Shown here: positions 36,401-44,719 of the stretch, piece after piece
How positions within the stretch are numbered: position 1 is the first letter of the stretch
Layout of the letters: every line of letters begins with the position of its first letter
Assembly: GCA_021014325.1 (NCBI GenBank)
Contig: CM037471.1
Span: forward strand, 22,588,818-22,652,817
DNA length: 64,000 nucleotides
From: Plazaster borealis
Taxonomy: Eukaryota; Echinodermata; Asteroidea; Forcipulatida; Labidiasteridae
Reading direction: 5' to 3'
Made by a program: the position numbers and the translations under genes
The notes under the pieces: model-generated
The model's database searches: none
Told to the model about the DNA's origin: nothing
Seen by the model: the letters and a program-made list of their open reading frames with translations, nothing else

Positions 36401-39400
36401 CATTTCAAAAGGTGGTAGCGTTTTTGAGATATTGCTGAAAATCTGGAGCAGTTATGTCCATGCAGGAAGAATAATCTGCATTGGAATATACACTCTGAGA
36501 AGCGTAACGCTTCTCAGATTCAAATTTTGGGGGGGATAAAAAGTGGTATATTTTTCCATAACCGCAGTACTTCGAAGTGAAAAGTTTCTCAAAATGCATT
36601 ATACATGTGTACTATCCAAAGCTGCTGTACTTCTTACCAAGTAAGTTTTTATTGCCATTTATTATCAGAGTCATTACCAAACGTGTACGATGCCTTTAAT
36701 TACGATCAGTTTTACTTACTCCAGTTATGGCGTGTGCATAGCTCCTCAACTCTGAGATGTTTGACATCTACAAATTGAATGAAATTAAAAAGCATAAAAA
36801 GTCAGACAAATACTGCTAGTGTGACTACTACTAACTGGATTTATCCCTCTTTTCTGATTTGATGAAACCACAATGCTGTGGTCACTACCAGAGTTTGCAG
36901 CCATCACGGTTGGATACCATAGATGTTTAGATGTCCACTCTATAGACCATGTAAGGCCGTATCCGAATTGGCGACTACAGCTACGGCTACGACTGTTGCT
37001 AAGGGTGTTGCTAAGGACGTCCTATTCTTCAATGCATGATGACGCGGAAATCTAGCCGTAGCCGTAGCTGTCAATTCCGACACAGCCTAACCTTTTCAGA
37101 GCTGCCAACATTTGCATCTTGCAATCAGGGAGATTTTGTACAACGATCAGCGAGATATTTTAGAATTACATTAAAAATCTTGGGTACAAACATCTCCTCC
37201 TGAACATCAATTCTGAGTTGATTTTGTTGAAGATCTATGAATGTGTGCATCTTTCCATTCATGAAACTGTCAACATCCTTTGGCAACACCACATTTCAAA
37301 GGCATCAATACTTTTTTCATCCTTCATCGTCACAAAGTGCAACGGCACATTACAAGTGTAGCGCTTTGAAAGCCACGAGCCTTTCATCCTTTTAAAAGTC
37401 ACAGTGAAATTACCTTATCATGTAAAAGGACGCTGTTGAACATTTGGTAGAGAGTTCTAGCAAGCCAAAGTGTCAGAACGTCTTGCAAGAGTCTTGGGAT
37501 TAAACCACTGTAAGGACAAATCATCAATATCAATTTAACCCTCAGAGTGCCCTGTACTTAATATTTTCATTTACATGTAATAATGCCATGCATTTTAAGC
37601 TGTAAATTACTACTTCATTTCACAAATTGCAAATAAAAATCCTAAAAATAATGACTGCAGTCAAAGCATGCACAAGTTCAAAGCCCACATCCCACACTTG
37701 AACTTTCACAAGGGTCATTGTAAGGTCACATGGTGTGTGTTGTAACCAATGGAAATACATTATGTACAGAGCTGATTTTATCGGCCCTGCCAATACACAG
37801 TCTGAATATTGGGTCGATTTAATTGCCATGGGACACTGCTAGGGTTGTTGCTGCAACTCTGTCATCCTGCTGCGAAGTCAAAAGTACTTGCACACTGCAT
37901 TGGCAATTGTATACAAAACACCTTTGTTTTTAACTTCAGGATTTATTTAACTTATTTGTCTGCACATTTGTTTATGCTTGTTGTGCTGTAAAGTTTAACC
38001 AACATAAAATTATGTCTTCAAAAACAAATTTAAGGGACAGAGCCAAATTAGAGCTGCTTAAGCACAAAGAATTTTGCTTATCAGGAGAAGGCTACCAGCC
38101 AAAACACCAAATCACATGTAGAGAGCTCAATTTCAAAGGGCTGCTTAAGCACAAAAGAATGTTGCTCACCAGGAAAAGGTTACCAGCCAAAACACAATAT
38201 CACACCTACCGTCTGCAACTGGTTTCCAGCTTATATTTACTTAGCAGAAGGTTTTTAAGCACTATTTTTCTGCTTAAAGGCACTGAACACGTTAGGTAAT
38301 TGTCAAAGACCAGTGTTCTCACTTGGTGTATCCCAACATATGCATAAAATAACAAGCCTGTGAAAATTTGGGCTCAATTGGTCATCGAAGTTGCAAGAAA
38401 ATGATGAAAGAAAAAACACCCTTGTTGTATAAATTTGTGTGCTTTCAGATAGGAATCAAAAACTTCTTGCAAGAAGTTTTTATTATTTTAGTGAGAATGT
38501 ACCTCTTTCTCAAAAACTATGTTACTTCAGAGGGAGTCGTTTCTCACAATGTTTTATACTGTCCACCTATATTTGCTTAGCAGATTGTTTTTAAGCACTA
38601 TTTTTCTGCTTAAGCTGCTCTATGAAAATTAGGCACTTGATTGGAACCGACAGAGATACTCACACAAAAAATCCCCTGATGCCACTTTCAGAATACACCT
38701 CACTGTATGGTGAGAACCAGCCACTGGGAGGAAAAACAAAGATGTCAAATATGTCAACTTGTAGTAAAGATATTAGAGTTATTTACAAAAATATTGGAGA
38801 TTTTACATACATTGGTTAGACCTTATTCCACCAAGGCATCCTAAAACATGGCACAGTTTTGATGATTATCCTCAAAATAAATTCTCATCAATTAGCCCAA
38901 GAAATGTCTCTGCCGGAAGATACGTTTCTTGAGGATTGCACATTTGGAATGAATGCCAAGTTGCGGGTTCAAATCCCACCCTAGTGGCCTGTGATATTGT
39001 TTTATGCAGAACTTGTACACTGGTGTAAGCATAAACAAAATACTATAAAAACAAAATTGTTATCCCCAATTACATCAAATATTTAGAAATATTTACAAAT
39101 CATGTTGTTTCAACCCTTTACTTTCTCTTGAGCTTTGATTCGATTTTTTATCAAGAGCAGGTTCAAAAGAAAAACTAGACATAGTGCGTCTGTTTGATAA
39201 ACAGAACACTGGGCTTTTCCGACTTTTTTTAAATTCAACACAAAAAGAAAAAATACTGACAAAGCACCATTATTGATACAACATTTGACAGCAAAGTTTT
39301 TCACTTACAGGTAGCCTCAAATCCATACCTGTATTTGCTCTCCCGCCCAATAAACTGAACCATTGAGCGTACTGCGATGACATGGAATGGATGGGTGACA

Positions 39401-42400
39401 ATCACTGCACAGCTGTGGGAGACAGTCAGCTTACATGTCTATAACAAATCAAATTAAATAAATTAAGTTTTGAGCTCAATTAACAAATCTCACTAAGCTT
39501 ACCTACCATTTGTTTAACTGACAACATGTGAGCTTCTCAAATATTGCCCATACCAGTTCTGAAGGTCTCTGTTTTGAGGCTGTCTCTGTCTTGAGGCTGT
39601 CTCGGGGGGGGGGGGGTGGGCAGTCTCGGTCTCAGTATGCAAAAGTCTCAGTTTCAACAGACTTGGCAGGGCTCGACTTTGTGGGGAAAATCCACAAGAC
39701 AGAAGGGCTTGTAGCTTATTAGTGGACCAGAAATTTTGTTACAAGACCAGAATCAAAATGAGAAAGAACTGTATTCGTAGTTTTGTTTTTACATTAACTT
39801 AATTACTTGAACAAGTACTGAGAGCAGATTTGTCTCGTTTGTCTTATAAGCAAGTGTACTTCAATATTCAACAGAATCGAAAGATACTCATCAGACTCAA
39901 GGTCTACATTTCAACATTAATTTTCTTTTATTAAAGACATTCCACAATAAAGTATTAATATTTTTCTAATTGAAAAACACAAGACCGCTGGACTCTTGCA
40001 ATCAAGAGTCTACTGGCTTGACGCTAAAATCACTGGCCATGGTCCAGTGTTATTTTTAACCCGTGCTTGGTCTTGGTCTTGGATGTCAAGTTCAAAGTCT
40101 TAGGGTTACTATTTGGCCGGCTAGGTAACATGAACATGCTCTATCGGGGGGGGGAGGGGGGGGGGTCAATTAAAAGTATGCCCGTTGTCAACACACACAC
40201 CATTACAATAGAAGTTACAGGGTGCCTCCATCGTTCTATTATTCCCTTTTCTAAAGAAATTATCTTTGGGGTACCACTAGAACAAAGAAAACCTAGTGGA
40301 GTAGGATTGTTCCATTGTGTAAAGTACCCCCGTAAGTTGACGGGGGCATCATGGGCATTTCTTAGGGAGTTGTATAACCACTCATTAGATCTAACATCTT
40401 ACCTCTTGTACAAATGTTGCATTAGATATTTTGGCCGTTCCCTTGGATTTGTTGCTCATGGCCTCCAAGTCTTTTTGGTCAGTGACTGGGAAAAGTTCAT
40501 CCATTTTCTGCACATGATGGACAATATAAAACAAGGTCAAAATTATGTCAGTGTTTGGGACGAGGATGGAGATTGGTTTGAGATAGTAGTTTATCTATTT
40601 GTATTTTAAGAATGAAATCATACAATCACTTTCAATGTGAATTATGATCAGATTTTTAAGTGGGCTTGCTGGTGTTTGGAAAGAACAATGGTCTACTATG
40701 AAGTGTACATCAAAATGATATCAAACTATCTTGTGAACAAAACCACAAGATGTCACCTTTTTTTATGATTAAAGTGCAGATGTGATTTTGTACCTTACCA
40801 GAGTATTAACCCAGATTGGTGAAATTAATTACTGGATACCCAATAAGGTCACTCGTACTTTGCCAGTCACACTCAATGCGACGGTGAATGCAAAACTATT
40901 TGACATCACTAAAACGGCAAAACATTTTCCCAACAATTGAAATGTTCCCCACTTTTGCAAACAACTCGACAAGAATCTCTGCTTTGACACAACCGAGCTT
41001 GTCATGGCTGAGCGGTCTAGAGCATTGAACTGAAGTTCTGATGGCCGAGTCATCAGAGTGTGGGTTCAAATCCCGGCTTGACACTTGTGCTCTTGGGCAA
41101 GACACTCAACTATAATTGCTTTTCATCAACCAGGAGTAAATGGGTACCTGCATGGGTAGAGATTGTTGATGTGAATGATTAGCAACCTGTGTGCCCATTT
41201 TGGCTGTCAGGTACTGCATACTCCAAAGGAGTTGGGATGGTATCAGGTATGCTGAAGGCTCAAGAAACTGGGGTAGTTAACAGTGCAAGGTGCTGTGATA
41301 CAATCTTTGAAAGCGCCTAATAAATGCCTTTTATTATTGTTATTATTAAATGGCATTCACAACAAGTATACAAACCTCAGCCTTGAGTCACCAATGTAAG
41401 ATTTTTCTTAATTTCAGACCAAATGTACTTTTCACCTTCTCATTGATTCCTTACCTCCAAGACTCTGTTAGCCACAGCTGAACCTGACAAGGTTCCACAT
41501 AGGCGCGGCACAAACCCTCGGTACAAACCAATAAATCCATCCACCTTCCAGATGTGTTTTGCTATTAACAGCAAAAAGGAAGAGAAAATAAAAGGAGAGG
41601 TAAAATGACCGCAAATACAACTGGCCTATGATACAACTTACAACCATGATTTCATTTCATTTCATTTATCAATTTCACAGGTAAGGATACTAAAGTACAA
41701 TCAGTCTATTGTTTATTAATTAATTGAGAGAAACTTGAGAGACTGCATTGGAATTCACAAGGTGAATTATTATTGTCATTGTCATTGTTATCTTATCTTA
41801 AATGCTGGATAAGTACTACTAATAAGGAGTTAGCATTTTTAAAAGAGTTGTCACAACAAACTTACAGTAATCAATGACACCAGGGAGTAGTAATGTCTTG
41901 CGAAAGAAGGCATTTCTTCCTAATCGTGGTGGCAGAGGCTCATACCCAATCTGTATGCATTAAAAGCACAAGGACAACATTGGTAAAATTGTCAAAGAAC
42001 AGTTTCCACACTTTATGTGACCCAACATGTACATGAAATAACAAACCTGTGAAAGTTTAGCCCAATAATATTGGAGTCACAAGAAAACAGTGAAAAACCC
42101 AATTCAAACATTTCAAACATCACGTTTTGGACCTGCGAGATCAAAACTAATTGTTTTACTCATTTCTCAAAAACTAGCATTCCAAGCAAAAATATTTCAA
42201 GGGATGTTCTCCACCATGACCATCTTTATACCACATAGGTAACTTATGTTCAAATCTGTGAACATTTATATTTTTACTCATATCTTACTAATGTTGTACA
42301 CCCCCCTTAAGAATATCACAACACTATCAAGCAAACAGTCGCCTCCGGGCCATGATGTACAAAATGCGTCAACATTGCCTGGAAACAACACAGAAGGGCA

Positions 42401-43013
42401 ATGCAATGTACTGCGCCTCCGCTGGAAGTGTACCATTAGTTGTACCCAACATTCATCAAAGAGAGGACAGTAGGTGAATCGCACAAGCGAGAGGTTGGAT
42501 AAGGCAATTTCTATAATCCTATATTCATCATGGCTCAGAAATAAATTGGAAATATAGACACAACTTGATAAAACAAGGCTCCCTCACCTAACCCTAGTCA
42601 CTAGTGAATCTAGTCCTAACAATAATAAAAAAGTAACCACTATATTAATAAATTTAATCTGTAAAGTGAAAAAGCCGTGTCCAAATTAAGCGACTTCAGC
42701 TGTTGGCTGCAACAACGACAACGTTAAAGAATAGGTCTTTTCTGCGTTCCGGCCACAGCCACTGCCGAAGCCATCAATTCGGACACGGCCTAAATAATGA
42801 TAAATCAGTAATGATATGATAATGATCTGATGATGCAAGAATTTTTCACGAAATAGGTTAAACGATTATCAATCATGCAATATGAGTTCACAACTTCAGC
42901 GAAAATACCTGAACAAGTGTTTTTACGTAGCCCATTGGATGGGCCACTGCAGTGAGGCCAACATTTATAGCCAGTTGCACCCAAGGATCTTGGTGGGAAT
43001 GACTATGTGCCAT
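33383..43013 (-). CDS. MTCH2: Mitochondrial carrier homolog 2 (MTCH2-type), complete 11-exon gene
   Basis: The product is a divergent SLC25-like protein of the mitochondrial outer membrane; vertebrate MTCH2 acts there as an insertase for tail-anchored proteins and as a receptor for truncated BID. Exons (minus strand, high to low): 43013-42909, 41950-41866, 41561-41455, 40507-40403, 39438-39329, 38723-38664, 37507-37414, 36767-36720, 35548-35481, 34764-34689, 33475-33383. They sum to 951 nt, 316 residues plus stop; human MTCH2 has 303. Every border is GT/AG and phases match at all ten junctions. Family landmarks in order: HPMGYVK (exon 1), IGYEPLPPRLGRNAF (exon 2), GLYRGFVPRLCGT (exon 3), THPFHVIAVRSMVQFIGRES (exon 5), GLIPRLLQDVLTLWL (exon 7), TYPLGLVSNMMAVNN (exon 9), NWIDCW (exon 10), KRGSSILFRR (exon 11). 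As in MTCH proteins, the carrier PX(D/E)XX(K/R) signatures are degenerate. The ATG was chosen because it aligns with the vertebrate N-terminus. MTCH1 is the alternative paralog; an invertebrate normally has one MTCH gene. Confidence 0.93.
33535..33770 (-). mobile_element. Family A element, diverged and truncated (MTCH2 intron 10)
   Basis: The left end AAAGGCAGGGTATACATTTGG and the TGTCAAAGACCAGTATTCTC segment match family A. The right part is scrambled. CAAGAGCATGG flanks it at 33508-33518 and 33766-33776. It starts about 60 bp upstream of exon 11. Confidence 0.65.
33925..34022 (+). repeat. Fragment of the AAAGAGGGGCTCC-type element (MTCH2 intron 10)
   Basis: GAAAGAGTATCAAATAAA and AAGGTTAGAGACTTGTAAT match 9375-9445. 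Only the right part is present. Confidence 0.6.
34689..34764 (-). CDS. MTCH2: MTCH2 exon 10
   Basis: Encodes LAAGSLPFMPVYSNWIDCWQ and DLSRK, matching human GLAGGCPPYSPIYTSWIDCW. Donor AAG|GTGAGC. Reading through the donor would stop two codons later, so splicing to exon 11 is required for a full C-terminus. Confidence 0.9.
35481..35548 (-). CDS. MTCH2: MTCH2 exon 9
   Basis: Encodes FIAGIVTYPLGLVSN and MMAVNNS plus two bases, matching human FFASMLTYPFVLVSNLMAVNNC. Acceptor ACGCAG, donor TGG|GTGAGT. Confidence 0.92.
35636..35752. mobile_element. Short GGGCCC-type inverted repeat (MTCH2 intron 9)
   Basis: CAGTTTCATGGCCCTGCTTAC faces GTAAGCAGAACCATGAAATAG; GGAATTCTGG-type sequence pairs in the middle. 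Sister type to 30950-31183. Confidence 0.6.
36308..36695 (-). mobile_element. TTAA-flanked miniature element, family B, copy 3 (MTCH2 intron 8)
   Basis: TTAA at 36304-36307 and 36696-36699. The core is family B; the right end GTGTACGATGCCT is family A-like. It ends about 20 bp from the donor of MTCH2 exon 8. Confidence 0.8.
36720..36767 (-). CDS. MTCH2: MTCH2 exon 8 (48 nt micro-exon)
   Basis: Encodes MSNISELRSYAHAITG, aligned to human STMNEMKSYSQAVTG. Phase 0 on both sides, acceptor TTTGTAG, donor GGA|GTAAGT. A TTAA-flanked miniature element ends about 20 bp downstream of the donor. Confidence 0.88.
36955..37087. mobile_element. GGCTACGGC palindromic miniature element, copy with TAA target duplication
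   Basis: Ends GGCCGTATCCGAATTGGC and its inverse, 133 bp, built of GGCTAC/GGCTACGGC units that fold on themselves. TAA flanks both sides (36952-36954, 37088-37090), consistent with PIF/Harbinger-type insertion. In the MTCH2 intron between exons 7 and 8. Confidence 0.75.
37414..37507 (-). CDS. MTCH2: MTCH2 exon 7
   Basis: Encodes GLIPRLLQDVLTLWLARTLY and QMFNSVLLHDK, matching human GLVPRLLGDILSLWLCNSLA. Acceptor TTACAG, donor AAG|GTAATT, phase 0 at the end. Confidence 0.92.
38045..38640. mobile_element. GGGCCC-type element split by a family A insertion
   Basis: Left part at 38045-38277 (two AGAGCTGCTTAAGCAC-like starts), right part at about 38563-38640 ending CTTAAGCTGCTCTATGAAAAT. The segment TTTTTAAGCACTATTTTTCT occurs on both sides of the inserted element. 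Confidence 0.65.
38278..38562 (-). mobile_element. Family A element, right end lost, nested in another element
   Basis: TTAA precedes it at 38274-38277. It matches family A up to GTTTTATACT and then stops, followed by a duplicated piece of the host GGGCCC-type element. It lies in the MTCH2 intron between exons 6 and 7. Confidence 0.78.
38664..38723 (-). CDS. MTCH2: MTCH2 exon 6 (60 nt micro-exon)
   Basis: A 60-nt exon encoding GWFSPYSEVYSESGIRGFF, with split codons at both ends (AG|T before, GT|T after). It aligns without gaps to human GLCDSIITIYREEGILGFF. Acceptor CTCCCAG, donor TTTGT|GTGAGT. It is too short to find by ORF length; it was located by the missing phase between exons 5 and 7. 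Confidence 0.88.
38945..39010 (+). mobile_element. SINE fragment (MTCH2 intron 5)
   Basis: GAATGCCAAGTTGCGGGTTC and AAATCCCACCC carry a B box, followed by GTGATATTGTTTT. Head and tail are missing. Confidence 0.45.
39329..39438 (-). CDS. MTCH2: MTCH2 exon 5
   Basis: Encodes TCKLTVSHSCAVI then VTHPFHVIAVRSMVQFIGRE and SKY plus two bases. This is the strongest match to MTCH2 (human ITHPFHVITLRSMVQFIGRESKY). The TTATAG acceptor was preferred over a CCCACAG further in, because only the upstream site gives phase 0 with exon 4. Confidence 0.93.
40403..40507 (-). CDS. MTCH2: MTCH2 exon 4 (variable linker)
   Basis: Encodes a 35-residue polar linker from KMDELFPVTD to NATFVQE. This is the poorly conserved segment between carrier repeats 1 and 2 (human HYQESDKGEE region). 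Support comes from phase 0 at both ends, a GTGCAG acceptor and a GAG|GTAAGA donor, and not from sequence identity. Confidence 0.8.
41001..41348 (+). mobile_element. tRNA-Leu-like SINE, near complete (MTCH2 intron 3)
   Basis: Head GTCATGGCTGAGCGGTCTAG (A box) and GGTTCAAATCC (B box, near 41063), with a class II-like long arm between. Body GGGCAAGACACTCAACTAT, tail GCGCCTAATAAATGCC plus ATT repeats. It cannot be a working tRNA gene: the acceptor ends do not pair. Confidence 0.8.
41455..41561 (-). CDS. MTCH2: MTCH2 exon 3
   Basis: Encodes SKHIWKVDGFIGLYRGFVPR and LCGTLSGSAVANRVLE, completing the first carrier repeat (GLYRGFVPRLC). The first codon is split with exon 2 (T|CA). The exon ends in phase 0 at GAG|GTAAGG. 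Confidence 0.92.
41866..41950 (-). CDS. MTCH2: MTCH2 exon 2
   Basis: Encodes IGYEPLPPRLGRNAF and on to VIDY (28 codons plus one base). The acceptor is CATACAG and the donor ACT|GTAAGT. The IGYEPLPP block is a near-exact MTCH hallmark. A miniature transposon begins about 15 bp upstream of the acceptor. Confidence 0.92.
41965..42306 (-). mobile_element. Miniature element, family C, copy 3 (MTCH2 intron 1)
   Basis: Inverted copy with GACAACATTGGTAAAATTGTC at one end and AATGTTGTACACCCCCCTTAA at the other. It lies about 15 bp from MTCH2 exon 2, so it supplies the intron sequence where the branch point should be. Confidence 0.72.
42674..42790. mobile_element. GGCTACGGC palindromic miniature element (MTCH2 intron 1)
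   Basis: GCCGTGTCCAAATTAAGCG to CAATTCGGACACGGCC, followed by TAA. More diverged core than the other copies. Confidence 0.7.
42909..43013 (-). CDS. MTCH2: MTCH2 exon 1 (start codon)
   Basis: Encodes residues 1-35, from MAHSHSHQDP to KTLVQ, and ends in phase 0 at a CAG|GTATTT donor. It holds the first degenerate carrier signature (P-M-G-Y-V-K). The open frame continues upstream but has no earlier ATG, so this methionine is the start. Confidence 0.88.
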
Positions 43014-43285
43014 TTTAGTGACTGGGTTTCTTGAAAAGTCTTCGACAATCTCAGGCTCAGCTTTCCGCACCGGTGAACACAAGAACTACAGTGTGTCAAC
43101 CTTTTTCTAAACTGCCAGCACAATTCGCTCGGTCCAGCGCCCGATAGCGGCGGGGCCGAGCGAACAGCACAACGGGCTTGAATCATTCTTACCTCATGAA
43201 TCGTTATCAGAATTTCGTTGAAGTTTTGCTCGAGGTTGATAATCAGACGGCTGTTTTGTTTAAAATAAATTAAATTGGCAGGCAT

Positions 43286-43318
43286 CATTGATCTCTTTTA
43301 TTATTATAGAGATCAATG
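43286..43318. repeat. Short hairpin upstream of MTCH2
   Basis: CATTGATCTCT and its reverse complement AGAGATCAATG flank an AT-rich loop. It sits about 270 bp upstream of the MTCH2 start, just before the first 33-bp motif. Confidence 0.6.
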
Positions 43319-43333
43319 GCAGGCATGACGAAG

Positions 43334-43366
43334 TCAAATCAAGATAGGTATTTTAGTAATAGTACC
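43334..43366 (+). repeat. 33-bp motif, copy 1, in the divergent promoter interval
   Basis: The sequence from TCAAATCAAGAT to AATAGTACC recurs at 44018-44050 with one mismatch out of 33. It could be a shared regulatory block, a duplicated fragment, or part of an unknown repeat. Confidence 0.75.
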
Positions 43367-44017
43367 TTGACTTTAATGTATTCTGTTTAGCTACCAACAT
43401 GCCTGGAATTACACAAAGTCCATGGATGGATGATGGAGGCTATGTCTTTCCCTGATCTTACAGTGCAAAAGTTTTCCATCGACTTTAAGATTTTCCATAA
43501 GTGCCCTTTGCAAAATGCAAACGGCCTTGCCCACTTTTTCTCCAGTAATCTTATTTATTTTTTTAAAAGTCAATAATTAGCCTATTTAGGGGCCATTCAA
43601 AATAGTCGATGTTAAAATATTTCGATTGTTTTCGAATTGTGGGTTCAGAGCTTATGGTGGGTGTGTTAAAAGAAATAACTGAAAATCGAAATTCAGTTTT
43701 TGTTTAATTTGTTTTTTAAATATAAAAAGTTTAAACGAAAAAAGGAAGAAAAAATACCCAGCTGGCCAAAGATCGTTAATTTCAGTCCTGATTAAACTAC
43801 ATAAGTTGTTTGTTTAAGCCAGAAAAAGCCATTGAAAACTACTGATGTATGAGACCTTTGTTTTAAAATATCTGGTTCATTTGAGGTATTACTGTGTTCT
43901 TCAGTGTATAGATTATAATATGAAGCCATTCAATATTCAAAAATCAACATTTGGGGTGGGTTATGGGTGCTGCGTCTAAACAATTTCGAGATTTATGCTC
44001 ATGCACATAATAATGTA

Positions 44018-44050
44018 TCAAATCAAGATCGGTATTTTAGTAATAGTACC
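44018..44050 (+). repeat. 33-bp motif, copy 2, in the divergent promoter interval
   Basis: Same orientation as the copy at 43334-43366, 684 bp away, with a single A/C difference. Neighbouring sequence is not similar, so only this block was copied or kept. Confidence 0.75.
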
Positions 44051-44594
44051 ATAAACAGCCGTAGAAAACGATATTTCCCAAAGAGACAACTCTGGTACCC
44101 CGCTTTCCATCTATCAGTGAATAAAATGCACAAATATAAGGAACCAGTGTAATTAAAGCAATGAATTGAATCGCCACAAACAACCAGCAGCAGCAGAAGG
44201 TTGGACAGTGTGTTCTCGTGTTTTTTCCATCGACATACACTAGTAATATAGCTTTTTCACAGAGAAACATTGTCAGCACTTTTCACATGACTTTCGACCC
44301 CCTTCATAGTCTACCGTCTCAGCCTAACTGGAGGAATCATGAGGAACTAAGTGAAGTCAAAACTCACACACCTAACAAACCAACGGTAGTCTACCGAGAC
44401 TCCCCGAGCGAATCAAAGAGGGACGACCGTGGCCGAAAAAGGGGAAGCCGGTAAGGACGGGGGTGAAGGCCCGGGTATCAAGGGCTAGCCTCGGTGGTGT
44501 ACCAACGTGTTTCTGGCGTCCGGGTGAAGCCATTTGGATTTCCTGCAATGCATGCTGGCCCCTAAACCTAGAGTTTATTTAGGGTCCAAGCAAC

Positions 44595-44719
44595 ATGAGA
44601 ACTCGGGCGAGATATTTTGTGCTTGCTGTCTCCGTGGTAGGACTTACTGCGTTGCTTTACCTGCATCTGAGTAAAAATGATGGCCATGGAATGGAGCAAG
44701 ATCACGATAAATGGAGCAG
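44595..44719 (+). CDS. GAL3ST: GAL3ST exon 1 (cytoplasmic tail and signal anchor)
   Basis: Encodes MRTRARYFVLAVSVVGLTAL and on through LYLHLSKNDG to KWS plus two bases. A basic tail precedes one hydrophobic segment (Y7-L23), the standard layout of a Golgi type II transferase. An in-frame TAG lies five codons upstream of the ATG, which fixes the start. The exon was found by its anchor and by the matching splice phase with the catalytic exon. Confidence 0.85.

Larger units (their letters stand above)
43014..44594. promoter_or_regulatory. Shared 5' flank of MTCH2 (-) and GAL3ST (+)
   Basis: The start codons of two divergent genes face each other across 1,581 bp. A CpG-rich stretch with an imperfect hairpin lies at 43124-43164, close to the MTCH2 start, and a second GC-rich block at about 44390-44530 lies just before the GAL3ST start. 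A 33-bp motif occurs twice in the same orientation. No TATA box or initiator could be assigned. The promoter role is inferred from position. Confidence 0.6.

Noticed and set aside
40067..40609. 180-codon plus-strand ORF
   Set aside because: Overlaps MTCH2 exon 4 on the opposite strand; starts at a non-ATG codon and has no domain.
42965..43288. 107-codon minus ORF upstream of MTCH2
   Set aside because: Out of frame with MTCH2 and without similarity. A good GAG|GTAAGA donor at 43191-43192 was considered as a 5' UTR exon border, but no convincing acceptor precedes the start codon.
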